A stretch of DNA of 64,000 nucleotides, taken from NCBI RefSeq assembly GCF_002102345.1, contig NZ_LQPP01000016.1, forward strand, positions 1-64,000. The letters run 5' to 3'. This stretch comes from Mycolicibacterium peregrinum. GTDB taxonomy: Bacteria > Actinomycetota > Actinomycetes > Mycobacteriales > Mycobacteriaceae. The notes below the pieces were generated by a model, which saw only the letters and a program-made list of their open reading frames with translations, was not told the DNA's origin and ran no database searches. Below, piece by piece: positions 54,772 through 63,952 of this stretch; the stretch's first letter is position 1, and each line of letters starts with the position of its first letter. The translations under genes and the position numbers were made by a program.

Positions 54772-56642
54772 TGACGGCCGAGACCCACACCTACCCGTTC
54801 AGCGCACTGGTGGGGCAGGACCGGCTGCGCCTGGCCCTGCTGCTGTGCGCGGTTCATCCCGAGATCGGCGGCGTGCTGATCCGCGGTGAGAAGGGGACTG
54901 CGAAATCCACCGCGGTCCGCGGCCTGGCCGCGGTGCTGTCCGCGGTCGACGACGACGCCCGCCTGGTGGAATTGCCGATCGGTGCCACCGAGGACCGGGT
55001 GGTCGGATCGCTGGATCTGCAGAAGGTGCTCCGCGACGGCGAGCACGCCTTCTCGCCGGGCCTGCTGGCCCGCGCCCACGGCGGCGTCCTCTACGTCGAC
55101 GAGGTCAACCTGCTACACGACCACCTGGTCGACGTGCTGCTCGATGCCGCCGCCATGGGAAGGGTTCACGTTGAACGCGAAGGGATTTCGCATTCGCACG
55201 AGTCCCGGTTCGTCCTGATCGGCACCATGAACCCCGAGGAGGGGGAGCTGCGTCCACAGCTGCTGGACCGGTTCGGCCTGACCGTCGACGTCGCCGCCTC
55301 ACGCGATGTCGACGTCCGCGTCGAGGTGATCCGCGCCCGCATGGCCTTCGAAGCCGACCCGCGGGCCTTCGTCGAGCGCTACGCGGGCGCCGATGCGGAG
55401 CTGGCCGACCGGATCGCCGCCGCCCGCAAGGCGATCGGCTCGGTCGAACTGCCCGACACCGAATTGCGGCGCATCGCCGCGCTGTGCGCGGCATTCGACG
55501 TCGACGGGATGCGTGCCGATCTGGTGGTGGCGCGCACCGCCGTCGCCCACGCTGCCTGGCGCGGTGCCACCACCGTCGCCGAGGAGGACATTCGGGTGGC
55601 CGCCGAACTGGCGTTGCCGCACCGGCGTCGGCGTGATCCGTTCGACGACCCGGGCCTGGACCCCGAACGCCTCGAAGAGGCCATGCAGCAGGCGGGGGAG
55701 TCGGCCGCCCAGTCGGGGACTGACGCCGAGCCTGACCCCGATTTCGATCCAGACTTCGATCCGCCCGGTGGTGGCGTCGACTCCGGCGCGGACGGGCAGC
55801 CGGCACAGGGGAATTCGAAGCCGTCCACGAACCGTCCCAGTGCGCCACCGTCGGCGGTGTTCCGGACCAAGGCGCTCGTGGTTCCCGGAGTCGGCGAGGG
55901 CGCACCCGGCCGCCGTTCGAGGGCCCGCAACCGCACCGGCACCCCCATCGCGGCCACCGCGGAACCCGGCAGCGGGCACGGGCTGCACATGTTCGCCACC
56001 CTGCTCGCCACCGCGGGCCGCCAGCAGGGCGCGGGACTGCCGCGACCCCGCCCCGAGGACATCCGGCGTGCGGTACGTGAAGGCCGCGAAGGCAACCTGG
56101 TGATCTTCGTCGTCGACGCCTCCGGGTCCATGGCCGCCCGCGACCGGATGTCGGCGGTCACCGGCGCGACGCTGTCGCTGCTGCGTGACGCCTACCAGCG
56201 TCGGGACAAGGTCGCGGTGATCACGTTCCGTCAACAGGACGCTCGGATGCTGCTGCCGCCCACCACCTCGGTGCACATCGCCGGCCGCCGGCTGGCCCGG
56301 TTCGACACCGGCGGCAAGACACCGCTGGCCCAGGGGCTGATGGCCGCCCGCGATCTGGTGATCCGGGAGAAGGCCCGCGATCGCGCCCGGCGCAGCCTGG
56401 TGGTGGTGCTCACCGACGGCCGTGCCACCGGCGGCCCCGATCCGCTGGGACGTACCAGGCAGGCCGCGGCCGCGCTGGTGGCCGAGGGTGCGGCCGCCGT
56501 GGTGGTGGATTGTGAAACATCTTTTGTGCGACTGGGATTGGCCGGGCAACTGGCTGAGCAGCTGGGGTCGCCGGCAGTCCGGCTCGAGCAGTTGCGCGCG
56601 GCCGAACTGACCCGGCTCGTCCAACACCAGACCGCCGCCTGA
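54771..56642 (+). CDS. Magnesium/cobalt-chelatase-like AAA+/VWA protein (Rv2850c-like)
   Basis: A 623-residue fusion of BchI-like and BchD-like halves. The AAA+ domain (about 1-320) has Walker [10 protein letters not shown] and Walker [13 protein letters not shown]. An Asp/Pro/Gly-rich linker (about 320-430) follows, then a C-terminal VWA domain (about 440-620) with MIDAS DASGS and a later ATGGPDP segment. The organism is not photosynthetic and the neighbours make cobalamin, so a role in metal insertion with a CobN-type subunit, or as a MoxR/VWA chaperone, is more likely than chlorophyll synthesis. The frame is open upstream, but homologues begin near YPFSALVG. Confidence 0.85.
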   Translation: MTAETHTYPFSALVGQDRLRLALLLCAVHPEIGGVLIRGEKGTAKSTAVRGLAAVLSAVDDDARLVELPIGATEDRVVGSLDLQKVLRDGEHAFSPGLLARAHGGVLYVDEVNLLHDHLVDVLLDAAAMGRVHVEREGISHSHESRFVLIGTMNPEEGELRPQLLDRFGLTVDVAASRDVDVRVEVIRARMAFEADPRAFVERYAGADAELADRIAAARKAIGSVELPDTELRRIAALCAAFDVDGMRADLVVARTAVAHAAWRGATTVAEEDIRVAAELALPHRRRRDPFDDPGLDPERLEEAMQQAGESAAQSGTDAEPDPDFDPDFDPPGGGVDSGADGQPAQGNSKPSTNRPSAPPSAVFRTKALVVPGVGEGAPGRRSRARNRTGTPIAATAEPGSGHGLHMFATLLATAGRQQGAGLPRPRPEDIRRAVREGREGNLVIFVVDASGSMAARDRMSAVTGATLSLLRDAYQRRDKVAVITFRQQDARMLLPPTTSVHIAGRRLARFDTGGKTPLAQGLMAARDLVIREKARDRARRSLVVVLTDGRATGGPDPLGRTRQAAAALVAEGAAAVVVDCETSFVRLGLAGQLAEQLGSPAVRLEQLRAAELTRLVQHQTAA

Positions 56643-56675
56643 CGCGGCCCATACTCTGCGCAGAAAGGACCGCCC

Positions 56676-57290
56676 ATGCCACAGGGACAGCCGCTGACGG
56701 TGCCCGACGACGGTCTCACCACCAAGGCCCGACGTAACGCGCCGTTGCTCGCCGTGCACACCGGGCCGGGGAAGGGCAAGTCCACCGCGGCCTTCGGCAT
56801 GGCGCTGCGGGCGTGGAACCAGGGCTTTTCGGTCGCGGTGTTCCAGTTCGTCAAGAGCGCGAAGTGGAAGGTCGGCGAGGAGGCCGTGTTCGGTCAGCTC
56901 GGTCGGCTGCACGACGAGCACGGGGCCGGTGGGCCGGTGGAATGGCACAAGATGGGCTCGGGCTGGTCCTGGACCCGCAAGCACGGCACTGACGTCGACC
57001 ATGCCGCGGCCGCCGCCGACGGCTGGGCCGAGATCAAACGTCGGCTGGCCGAAGAGCGCCATCAGTTCTACGTGCTCGACGAGTTCACCTATCCGCTCAA
57101 ATGGGGCTGGGTTTCCGTCGAAGAAGTAGTCGAGGTACTGAATGCCCGCCCGGGTAGCCAGCATGTGGTGATCACCGGCCGCGATGCCCCGCAGGCCCTG
57201 ATCGACGCCGCGGACCTGGTGACGGAGATGACCAAGATCAAGCATCCGATGGATGCCGGCCGCAAAGGCCAGAAGGGCATCGAATGGTAG
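56676..57290 (+). CDS. cobO: Cob(I)yrinic acid a,c-diamide adenosyltransferase
   Basis: A 204-residue P-loop enzyme of the CobA/CobO type. VHTGPGKGKSTAAFGMALRA near residue 25 is the nucleotide loop, with VFQFVKSAKW, W-S-W-T-R and FYVLDEFTYPLKWGWV following. It attaches the adenosyl group to cob(I)yrinate. GAAAGGACC precedes ATG by about eight bases, and TACTCT at 56652-56657 may be a local -10. cobB follows after 27 bases. Confidence 0.95.
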   Translation: MPQGQPLTVPDDGLTTKARRNAPLLAVHTGPGKGKSTAAFGMALRAWNQGFSVAVFQFVKSAKWKVGEEAVFGQLGRLHDEHGAGGPVEWHKMGSGWSWTRKHGTDVDHAAAAADGWAEIKRRLAEERHQFYVLDEFTYPLKWGWVSVEEVVEVLNARPGSQHVVITGRDAPQALIDAADLVTEMTKIKHPMDAGRKGQKGIEW

Positions 57291-57317
57291 GCGCGGCGTG
57301 GTGAGTGTGGTGCGCGG

Positions 57318-58691
57318 GTGACCACCCCGGCAGTGGTGATCGCTGCTCCGGCCTCGGGCAGCGGGAAAACCACGGTGGCAACGGGTTTGGTCGGTGCACT
57401 GCGCCAGGCGGGTCACACCGTGGCGCCGTTCAAGGTGGGCCCCGACTTCATCGACCCCGGCTACCATGCCCTGGCCGCCGGCCGCCCGGGCCGCAACCTG
57501 GATCCGGTGCTCGTCGGTGAGGATCTGATCGGACCGCTGTACCGGCACGGCTGCGCCGGAGCCGACATCGCGGTGGTCGAAGGCGTGATGGGCCTGTTCG
57601 ACGGTCGCATCGAGGGGCAGATGACCGGTATCCCGCGGGGTTCGGCGGCCCAGGTCGCCGGCCTGCTGGGGGCCCCGGTCGTGCTGGTGGTCGATGCCCG
57701 TGGGCAGAGCCACAGCATCGCGGCCCTGATCCACGGCTTCGTCACCTTCGACCCGGCGGTGCGGATCGCCGGGGTGATCCTCAACCGGGTGGGTTCCGAC
57801 CGGCACGAGGCGGTGCTGCGCCAGGCCTGTGAACACGCCGGGGTGCAGGTCCTCGGTGCGATCCCGCGGAGTGACGAGTTAACGGTCCCATCAAGACATC
57901 TCGGTCTCATCACCGCGGTCGAACACGGCCGACAGGCCCGTGACGCGGTGGCCGCGATGACCGCCCTGGTGGCCCGGCACGTGGATCTCGGAGCCCTGGC
58001 ATCCGCAGCTACCGCGCATGTCACCGCCGAGCCGTGGAGCCCGGTCGCCGAGTCGGTGACCAACGTCACGGTCGCCCTGGCGGCCGGCAAGGCCTTCAGC
58101 TTCAGCTATGCCGAGCATGCCGAGCTGCTGCGCGGGGCGGGGGCGCACGTCGCCGAGTTCGACCCCCTGTCCGAACCGCTGCCCGCCGGTGCGGACGCGC
58201 TGGTGCTGCCCGGCGGGTTCCCCGAGCAGTTCACCGCCGAACTGTCGGCCAACGATCTTGTCCGCCAGCAGATCCGCCGCCTCGCTGCCAGTGGAGCCCC
58301 GGTGCATGCCGAGTGCGCGGGTCTGACGTATCTGGTCGACGACCTCGACGGGGTGCCGATGTGCGGTGTGCTGGCCGGTTCGGCGCGGTTCACCGAACGC
58401 CTCACACTGGGCTACCGCGACGCCGTAGCGGTCGTGGACTCCAGCATGCACGCCGCGGGCGATCGGGTCACCGGCCACGAATTCCACCGGACTGCAGTCG
58501 AATTCGTCGAACAACCATCGCCGGCCTGGGCGTTCGCCGGGCCCGGCCAGGCGGGCAGGCGGGACGGTGCCGTGCAGCGCGGTGTGCATGCCGGATATCT
58601 CCACACCCACCCCGCGGCACACCCGGAGGCCATCACCCGCTTCGTGGCGTCGGCGGTGCCGACACAACGGTCGGGTAGCAGCAACCACTAA
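57318..58691 (+). CDS. cobB: Cobyrinate a,c-diamide synthase
   Basis: A 457-residue glutamine-dependent amidase. The N-terminal P-loop reads APASGSGKTTVATGL, with FKVGPDFIDPGYH and VEGVMGLFDG as CobB signatures. The C-terminal glutaminase has LVLPGGFPEQF and nucleophile Cys in HAECAGLTYL, then GYLHTHPAAHPE. It amidates cobyrinate at a and c. GTG 57318 is the start. Its TAA opens a TAAGCT hexamer placed six bases before cysG. Confidence 0.95.
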   Translation: MTTPAVVIAAPASGSGKTTVATGLVGALRQAGHTVAPFKVGPDFIDPGYHALAAGRPGRNLDPVLVGEDLIGPLYRHGCAGADIAVVEGVMGLFDGRIEGQMTGIPRGSAAQVAGLLGAPVVLVVDARGQSHSIAALIHGFVTFDPAVRIAGVILNRVGSDRHEAVLRQACEHAGVQVLGAIPRSDELTVPSRHLGLITAVEHGRQARDAVAAMTALVARHVDLGALASAATAHVTAEPWSPVAESVTNVTVALAAGKAFSFSYAEHAELLRGAGAHVAEFDPLSEPLPAGADALVLPGGFPEQFTAELSANDLVRQQIRRLAASGAPVHAECAGLTYLVDDLDGVPMCGVLAGSARFTERLTLGYRDAVAVVDSSMHAAGDRVTGHEFHRTAVEFVEQPSPAWAFAGPGQAGRRDGAVQRGVHAGYLHTHPAAHPEAITRFVASAVPTQRSGSSNH

Positions 58692-58694
58692 GCT
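58689..58694 (+). promoter_or_regulatory. -10 hexamer formed on the cobB stop codon
   Basis: TAAGCT begins with the TAA stop of cobB and ends six bases before GTG 58701, predicting a leaderless cysG transcript inside the cob operon. No clear -35 is visible. Confidence 0.5.
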
Positions 58695-58700
58695 CGGCGG

Positions 58701-59918
58701 GTGACCGAGAATGCCTACCTCGTCGGCCTGCGCCTGTCGGGCAAGAAGGTCGTCGTTGTCGGCGGCGGAACCGTCGCGCAACGTCGGCTGCCCCTGTTGA
58801 TCGCCCACGGCGCCGACGTACATGTGATTGCCCGGGCCGCCAGCCCCGCGGTGGAGGCGCTGTCGCACGACGACCCGGGGATCACCCTGCAACTGCGCGA
58901 CTTCCGCGCCGGTGATCTCGACGGTGCCTGGTATGTGCTCGCGGCCACCGACGACTCCGACGTCAACGCCGCCATCGCCGCCGAAGCCGACGAGCGGCGC
59001 ATCTTCTGTGTCCGCGCCGACGTGGCGCGCGAGGGATCCGCGGTGACCCCCGCAACGTTCGACTCCGACGGCCTGTCGGTGGGCGTCCTCGCCGGCGGAG
59101 AGCACCGCCGTTCGGCGGCCATCCGCACCGCCATCCACGAAGCGCTGCAGCGCGGCCTGCTCACCGCAGACGCCTCCGACGAGCCGGGGGAGGCACCCCG
59201 CGGGGTGGCTCTCGTCGGCGGCGGCCCCGGCGATCCCGAGTTGATCACCGTGCGCGGACGCCGCCTGCTGGCCCGCGCCGATGTGGTGGTCGCCGACCGG
59301 CTGGCACCCCAGGAGTTGCTCGCCGAACTCGGACCTCACGTCGAGGTGATCGACGCGGCCAAGATCCCGTACGGCCGGGCGATGGCGCAGGAGGCGATCA
59401 ACCAGGTACTCGTGGACCGGGCCCGCGACGGAAAATTCGTCGTCCGGCTCAAGGGCGGCGACCCGTTCGTCTTCGCCCGCGGATATGAAGAAGTCCTGGC
59501 GTGCACCGAGGCCGGCATCCCGGTGACCGTCGTTCCCGGTGTGACGAGTGCCATATCGGTACCCGCACTGGCCGGGGTTCCGGTCACCCACCGCGGCATG
59601 ACCCACGAGTTCGTGGTGGTCAGCGGCCATGTTGCGCCAGGCCACCCCGAATCGTTAGTCAATTGGAATGCCCTGGCGGCGATGACCGGCACCATCGTGC
59701 TGCTGATGGCCGTCGAACGCATCGAGCTGTTCACCAAGGCGCTCCTGGATGGGGGCCGACCTGCGGATACACCGGTCCTCGTGGTGCAACACGGCACCAC
59801 CCTCGCGCAGCGCACCCTGCTGGCCACACTCGGCGACGCGCCCGAGCGGATCCGTGCGGACGGCATTCGACCTCCGGCGATCATCGTGATCGGACCCGTG
59901 GCGGCCTTCGCCGGTTAA
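58701..59918 (+). CDS. cysG: Siroheme/precorrin-2 synthase, CysG-type fusion
   Basis: A 405-residue two-domain enzyme. The N-terminal precorrin-2 dehydrogenase/chelatase-like domain (about 1-155) has KKVVVVGGGTVAQRR. The C-terminal uroporphyrinogen-III methyltransferase (about 165-400) has VALVGGGPGDPELITVRG, VRLKGGDPFVFARGYEE and VPGVTSAISVPALAGVPVTHRG. It makes precorrin-2, the branch point to cobalamin and siroheme. The GTG has no ribosome-binding site but a TAAGCT hexamer six bases upstream. Confidence 0.94.
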   Translation: MTENAYLVGLRLSGKKVVVVGGGTVAQRRLPLLIAHGADVHVIARAASPAVEALSHDDPGITLQLRDFRAGDLDGAWYVLAATDDSDVNAAIAAEADERRIFCVRADVAREGSAVTPATFDSDGLSVGVLAGGEHRRSAAIRTAIHEALQRGLLTADASDEPGEAPRGVALVGGGPGDPELITVRGRRLLARADVVVADRLAPQELLAELGPHVEVIDAAKIPYGRAMAQEAINQVLVDRARDGKFVVRLKGGDPFVFARGYEEVLACTEAGIPVTVVPGVTSAISVPALAGVPVTHRGMTHEFVVVSGHVAPGHPESLVNWNALAAMTGTIVLLMAVERIELFTKALLDGGRPADTPVLVVQHGTTLAQRTLLATLGDAPERIRADGIRPPAIIVIGPVAAFAG

Positions 59919-59951
59919 AGGATTCTTAAGATTCCGGTAAGGTGACGCGTT
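59919..59951 (+). promoter_or_regulatory. efpA promoter with palindrome in spacer
   Basis: TAAGGT (59938-59943) lies eight bases before ATG 59952 and is a TANNNT -10. Just upstream GGATTCTTAAGATTCC (59920-59935) is a 16-base palindrome with a single mismatched pair, filling the -35/-10 spacer. A regulator bound there would directly control transcription of the efflux gene. Confidence 0.6.
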
Positions 59952-61472
59952 ATGACGGCACTCAACGACGCCGAGCGCCAGGGCCTCGCCGCCCGCCTCC
60001 CGTCCTGGTTCCCGTCCTGGGGCTTCCTTTCCGCAGTCACCGCGATCGGCGGTATGCAGCTGCTGGCCACCATGGACAGCACGGTCGCGATCGTCGCGTT
60101 GCCGCGGATCCAGGACGAACTCGGCCTGTCCGACGCCGGACGTAGCTGGGTCATCACCGCCTACGTCCTGACCTTCGGCGGCCTGATGCTGCTCGGCGGA
60201 CGACTCGGCGACACCATCGGTCGCAAGCGCACCTTCATCGTCGGCGTCGCGTTGTTCACCATCGCCTCGATCCTGTGCGGTATCGCCTGGAACGAAGCGA
60301 CCCTGGTGACCGCGCGACTACTGCAGGGGGTCGGCGCCGCGATCGCCTCGCCCACGGGGCTCGCGCTCGTCGCAACCACCTTCCCGAAGGGGCCCGCGCG
60401 TAACGCGGCCACCGCGGTGTTCGGCGCCATGACGGCCATCGGCTCGGTGATGGGTCTCGTGGTCGGTGGTGCGCTCACCGAGTTCTCCTGGCGGTTCGCG
60501 TTCCTGGTCAACGTTCCGATCGGTCTGGTGATGCTCTACCTGGCCCGCACGGCGCTGCGCGAGACCAACCGTGAGCGGATGAAGCTCGACGCCGCAGGCG
60601 CTCTGCTGGCGACGATGGCCTGCACGGCCGCGGTGTTCGCCTTCACTCAGGGCCCGGAGAGCGGCTGGCTGGCCCCGATCACCCTGGGCTCCGGCGCGGT
60701 GGCGGCGGTCTGCGGCATCGCGTTCCTCATTGCCGAGCGCAGCGCCGAGAACCCGGTGGTGCCGTTCGACCTGTTCCACGAACGCAACCGGGTCGCCACG
60801 TTCGCGGCGATCTTCCTGGCCGGCGGTGTGCTGTTCACCCTGACCGTGCTGATCGGTCTCTACGTGCAGGACATCCTGGGCTACAGCGCCCTGCACGCCG
60901 GCATCGGCTTCATCCCCTTCGTGATTGGCATGGGCATCGGACTCGGGGCCTCGTCTCAGATCGTGCGGTTCTTCCAGCCGCGCATCGTCGTGATCGCGGG
61001 CGGCATCCTGGTGCTCGGGGCCATGCTCTACGGCTCGACACTGCACGCCGGCATCCCCTACTTCCCGAACCTGGTGCTGCCGATCACCATCGGGGGTATC
61101 GGCATCGGCATGATCGTGGTGCCGCTGACGCTCTCGGCGATCGCCGGTGTCGGCTTCGACCGCATCGGACCGGCCTCGGCCATCGCGCTGATGCTGCAGA
61201 ACCTCGGCGGTCCGCTGGTGCTGGCCATCATCCAGGCCGTCATCACCTCGCGCACCCTGTACCTGGGTGGCATCACCGGTCCGGTCAAGGACATGAACGA
61301 ACCGCAACTGGCGGCGCTCGACGCGGGATACACCTACGGGTTGCTGTGGGTGGCCGCGGTCGCGGTCCTGGTCGGTGTTGCGGCGTTGTTCATCGGCTAC
61401 ACCTCCGAACAGGTCGCCCACGCCCAGGACGTCAAGGAGGCCATCGACGCCGGGGAGATCGAGGTCGACTGA
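59952..61472 (+). CDS. efpA: MFS drug efflux transporter EfpA
   Basis: A 506-residue 14-helix major-facilitator transporter of the QacA/EfpA type. The first helix includes MDSTVAIVALPRIQDEL (motif D1), LGGRLGDTIGRKR is motif A between helices 2 and 3, and GVGAAIASPTGLALV and GAMTAIGSVMGLVVGGALTEFSWRFAFLVNVPIG (split across helix 5) are motif C-like. Mycobacterial EfpA exports drugs and possibly lipids. It is slightly shorter than the M. tuberculosis protein. The transcript is probably near-leaderless. Confidence 0.94.
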   Translation: MTALNDAERQGLAARLPSWFPSWGFLSAVTAIGGMQLLATMDSTVAIVALPRIQDELGLSDAGRSWVITAYVLTFGGLMLLGGRLGDTIGRKRTFIVGVALFTIASILCGIAWNEATLVTARLLQGVGAAIASPTGLALVATTFPKGPARNAATAVFGAMTAIGSVMGLVVGGALTEFSWRFAFLVNVPIGLVMLYLARTALRETNRERMKLDAAGALLATMACTAAVFAFTQGPESGWLAPITLGSGAVAAVCGIAFLIAERSAENPVVPFDLFHERNRVATFAAIFLAGGVLFTLTVLIGLYVQDILGYSALHAGIGFIPFVIGMGIGLGASSQIVRFFQPRIVVIAGGILVLGAMLYGSTLHAGIPYFPNLVLPITIGGIGIGMIVVPLTLSAIAGVGFDRIGPASAIALMLQNLGGPLVLAIIQAVITSRTLYLGGITGPVKDMNEPQLAALDAGYTYGLLWVAAVAVLVGVAALFIGYTSEQVAHAQDVKEAIDAGEIEVD

Positions 61473-61504
61473 CCTCGTCCTGCCTCCGCGTTGGGCTGAC
61501 GCCG

Positions 61505-62167
61505 ATGAACCGCCTGGAGATCTCCGAGGCCATCGGCCCGCTCGGTTGGCGCCTGGTGCTGGGAGCGGTCTACACCGAGGTCCTGGTCCCGTCGATGGCT
61601 GATGCCGCCGCCGCGGCCGCTCACGCGGTGCGTGCGGCCGGTGCCGATGCGCCACGACACCTTTCGATCGACATCCGATCCGATCGGGCAGTGCTGCGCC
61701 TGCGCACGCGCGACGCCCACGCGGTGACCGGGCGGGATCTGGAACTGGCCCGCGAGGTGTCCCAGGCGCTGGCCGGGCACGGCTTCGAAACGACCACCGG
61801 TCGCGTCACCGTCCAGGCCATCGAGGTCGCGATCGACGCCCTCGACATCGGTGCGGTCCGCCCGTTCTGGAAGGCCGTCACGGGTTATATCGATGAACCG
61901 GGCAATGCCGACCTCAACGCGGGACTCGTGGATCCCTTCGACCGTGGCCCCGCCATCTGGTTTCAGCAGATGGATGCGCCTCGGCCCCAACGCAACCGGA
62001 TCCACCTCGACATCGACGTTCCCCACGACGCGGCGCAGGCCCGTGTCGACGCGGCACTGGCCGCGGGTGGCATATTGCTCAGCGACCGGGTCGCCCCGCG
62101 CTTTTGGGTACTGGCCGACACCGAGGGCAACGAGGCCTGCATCTGTACCTGGCAGGGCCGTGACTGA
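61505..62167 (+). CDS. Pterin dehydratase-like/VOC fusion protein
   Basis: A 220-residue protein. The N-terminal half (about 1-100) resembles 4a-hydroxytetrahydrobiopterin dehydratase (GWRLVLGAVYTEVLV, AVTGRDLELAREVSQAL), though the HHP motif is reduced to RH. The C-terminal half (about 105-220) is a glyoxalase/VOC module (IEVAIDALDIGAVRPFWKAVTGY, NRIHLDIDVPHDAAQARVDAAL, TEGNEACICTW). The reaction is unknown. It lies 32 bases after efpA and 24 bases before the proS start, and has no strong ribosome-binding site. Confidence 0.78.
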   Translation: MNRLEISEAIGPLGWRLVLGAVYTEVLVPSMADAAAAAAHAVRAAGADAPRHLSIDIRSDRAVLRLRTRDAHAVTGRDLELAREVSQALAGHGFETTTGRVTVQAIEVAIDALDIGAVRPFWKAVTGYIDEPGNADLNAGLVDPFDRGPAIWFQQMDAPRPQRNRIHLDIDVPHDAAQARVDAALAAGGILLSDRVAPRFWVLADTEGNEACICTWQGRD

Positions 62168-62177
62168 AGACACGCCT

Positions 62178-62183
62178 TAAGGT
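62178..62183 (+). promoter_or_regulatory. Possible -10 of proS
   Basis: TAAGGT lies eight bases before GTG 62192, the same hexamer and spacing as at efpA. AAGG within it could instead act as a weak ribosome-binding site, so the reading is ambiguous. Confidence 0.4.
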
Positions 62184-62191
62184 TGTCGCCT

Positions 62192-63952
62192 GTGATCACC
62201 CGCATGTCCGAGCTGTTCCTGAGAACCCTGCGCGACGACCCCGCTGATGCCGAGGTGCCCAGCCACAAGCTGCTCATCCGCGCCGGCTATGTCCGGCCGG
62301 TCGGCCCCGGCATCTACAGCTGGCTGCCGCTGGGCCTGCGGGTGCTGCGCCGGATCGAGAGCATCGTGCGGGAAGAGATGAACGCGATCGGTGGCCAGGA
62401 GATCCTGCTGCCGGCGTTGCTGCCCCGCGGTCCCTACGAGACCACCAACCGGTGGACCGAGTACGGCGACACCCTGTTCCGGCTGCAGGACCGGCGCGGC
62501 AACGACTATCTGCTCGGGCCGACGCACGAAGAGATCTTCACGCTGACGGTCAAGGGGGAGTACTCCTCCTACAAGGACTTCCCGGTGATCCTGTACCAGG
62601 TCCAGACCAAGTACCGCGACGAGGCGCGTCCGCGCGCCGGCATTCTGCGTGGCCGTGAGTTCGTCATGAAGGACTCGTACTCGTTCGACGTCGACGACGA
62701 CGGCCTGAAGAACGCATACCACGCGCACCGCGAGGCGTACCAGAAGATCTTCGGCCGCCTCGGCGTGCGCTACGTGATCGTGTCGGCGGTCTCTGGCGCG
62801 ATGGGTGGCAGTGCTTCCGAGGAGTTCCTGGCCGAGAGCGAGGTCGGTGAGGACACCTTTGTGCGCTGCCTGGAGTCCGGCTACGCCGCCAACGTCGAAG
62901 CGGTGATCACTCGGGCGCCGGCACCGCTGCCGATCGAGGGGCAGCCCGCCGCCCAGGTTCACGACACCCCCGACACCCCGACCATCGCGACACTGGTGGA
63001 CTGGGCCAATTCGGCTGCTCTGGAACAGTTCTCGGGTCGCGAGGTCACCGCCGCCGACACCCTGAAGAACGTTCTGCTCAAGACCCGCGAGCCCGGCGGC
63101 GAGTGGGAGCTGCTGGCGGTTGGCGTGCCGGGGGACCGCGAGGTCGACGAGAAACGCCTCGGCGCTGCGCTGGAACCCGCCGAGTTCGCCTTGCTCGACG
63201 ACGCGGATTTCGCCAAGAACCCGTTCCTGGTCAAGGGCTACGTCGGACCGAAGGCCTTGCTGGACAACGGGGTTCGCTACCTCGTCGATCCGCGCGTGGT
63301 GGACGGCACAGCGTGGATCACCGGTGCCGACGCGCCCAACCGGCACGTCGTCGGCCTGGTCGCAGGCCGTGACTTCACTCCCGACGGCACCATCGAGGCG
63401 GCCGAGGTCCGCGAAGGCGACCCGTCGCCGGACGGCGCCGGTGTGCTCGCCTCGGCGCGTGGCATCGAGATCGGCCACATCTTCCAGCTGGGGCGCAAGT
63501 ACGCGGACGCCTTCACCGCCGATGTGCTCGGCGAGGACGGCAAGCCGGTGCGGCTCACCATGGGCTCCTACGGCATCGGGGTGTCCCGCATGGTCGCGGT
63601 GATCGCCGAGCAGCAGCACGACGAGCTCGGCCTGCGCTGGCCGGCGGCGGTCGCGCCGTTCGACGTCCACGTCGTGGTGGCCAACAAGGACGACGCCGCA
63701 CGGACCGGCGCGACCGAACTGGTCGCCGCCCTGGACCGGCTGGGCCACGAGGTGCTGTTCGACGACCGCAAGGCCTCACCCGGCGTGAAATTCAAGGACG
63801 CCGAGTTGCTGGGTATGCCGTGGATCGTCGTTGTCGGCCGGGGCTTCTCCGACGGTGTGGTCGAGCTGCGCAACCGGTTCACCGGTGAGAACCGCGAGAT
63901 CGCTGTCGACGATGCGGCGGCCGAGATCTCGGCGGCCCTCACCGCCAGCTGA
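62192..63952 (+). CDS. proS: Prolyl-tRNA synthetase
   Basis: A 586-residue class II synthetase of the bacterial type with an editing insertion. [13 protein letters not shown] is the conserved opening, [19 protein letters not shown] is motif 1, and [25 protein letters not shown] is motif 2 (split across a strand and loop). The YbaK-like editing domain spans about 230-400 ([13 protein letters not shown]) and motif 3 is [12 protein letters not shown], before a C-terminal anticodon-binding domain ([10 protein letters not shown]). It charges tRNA-Pro. GTG 62192 gives the usual N-terminus; TTG 62183 is an alternative. Confidence 0.97.
   Translation: MITRMSELFLRTLRDDPADAEVPSHKLLIRAGYVRPVGPGIYSWLPLGLRVLRRIESIVREEMNAIGGQEILLPALLPRGPYETTNRWTEYGDTLFRLQDRRGNDYLLGPTHEEIFTLTVKGEYSSYKDFPVILYQVQTKYRDEARPRAGILRGREFVMKDSYSFDVDDDGLKNAYHAHREAYQKIFGRLGVRYVIVSAVSGAMGGSASEEFLAESEVGEDTFVRCLESGYAANVEAVITRAPAPLPIEGQPAAQVHDTPDTPTIATLVDWANSAALEQFSGREVTAADTLKNVLLKTREPGGEWELLAVGVPGDREVDEKRLGAALEPAEFALLDDADFAKNPFLVKGYVGPKALLDNGVRYLVDPRVVDGTAWITGADAPNRHVVGLVAGRDFTPDGTIEAAEVREGDPSPDGAGVLASARGIEIGHIFQLGRKYADAFTADVLGEDGKPVRLTMGSYGIGVSRMVAVIAEQQHDELGLRWPAAVAPFDVHVVVANKDDAARTGATELVAALDRLGHEVLFDDRKASPGVKFKDAELLGMPWIVVVGRGFSDGVVELRNRFTGENREIAVDDAAAEISAALTAS

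Noticed and set aside
55299..57836. 845-codon minus-strand open frame over the chelatase/cobO/cobB genes
   Set aside because: It runs antisense to three clear genes, with composition typical of a reverse-strand shadow and no family features.
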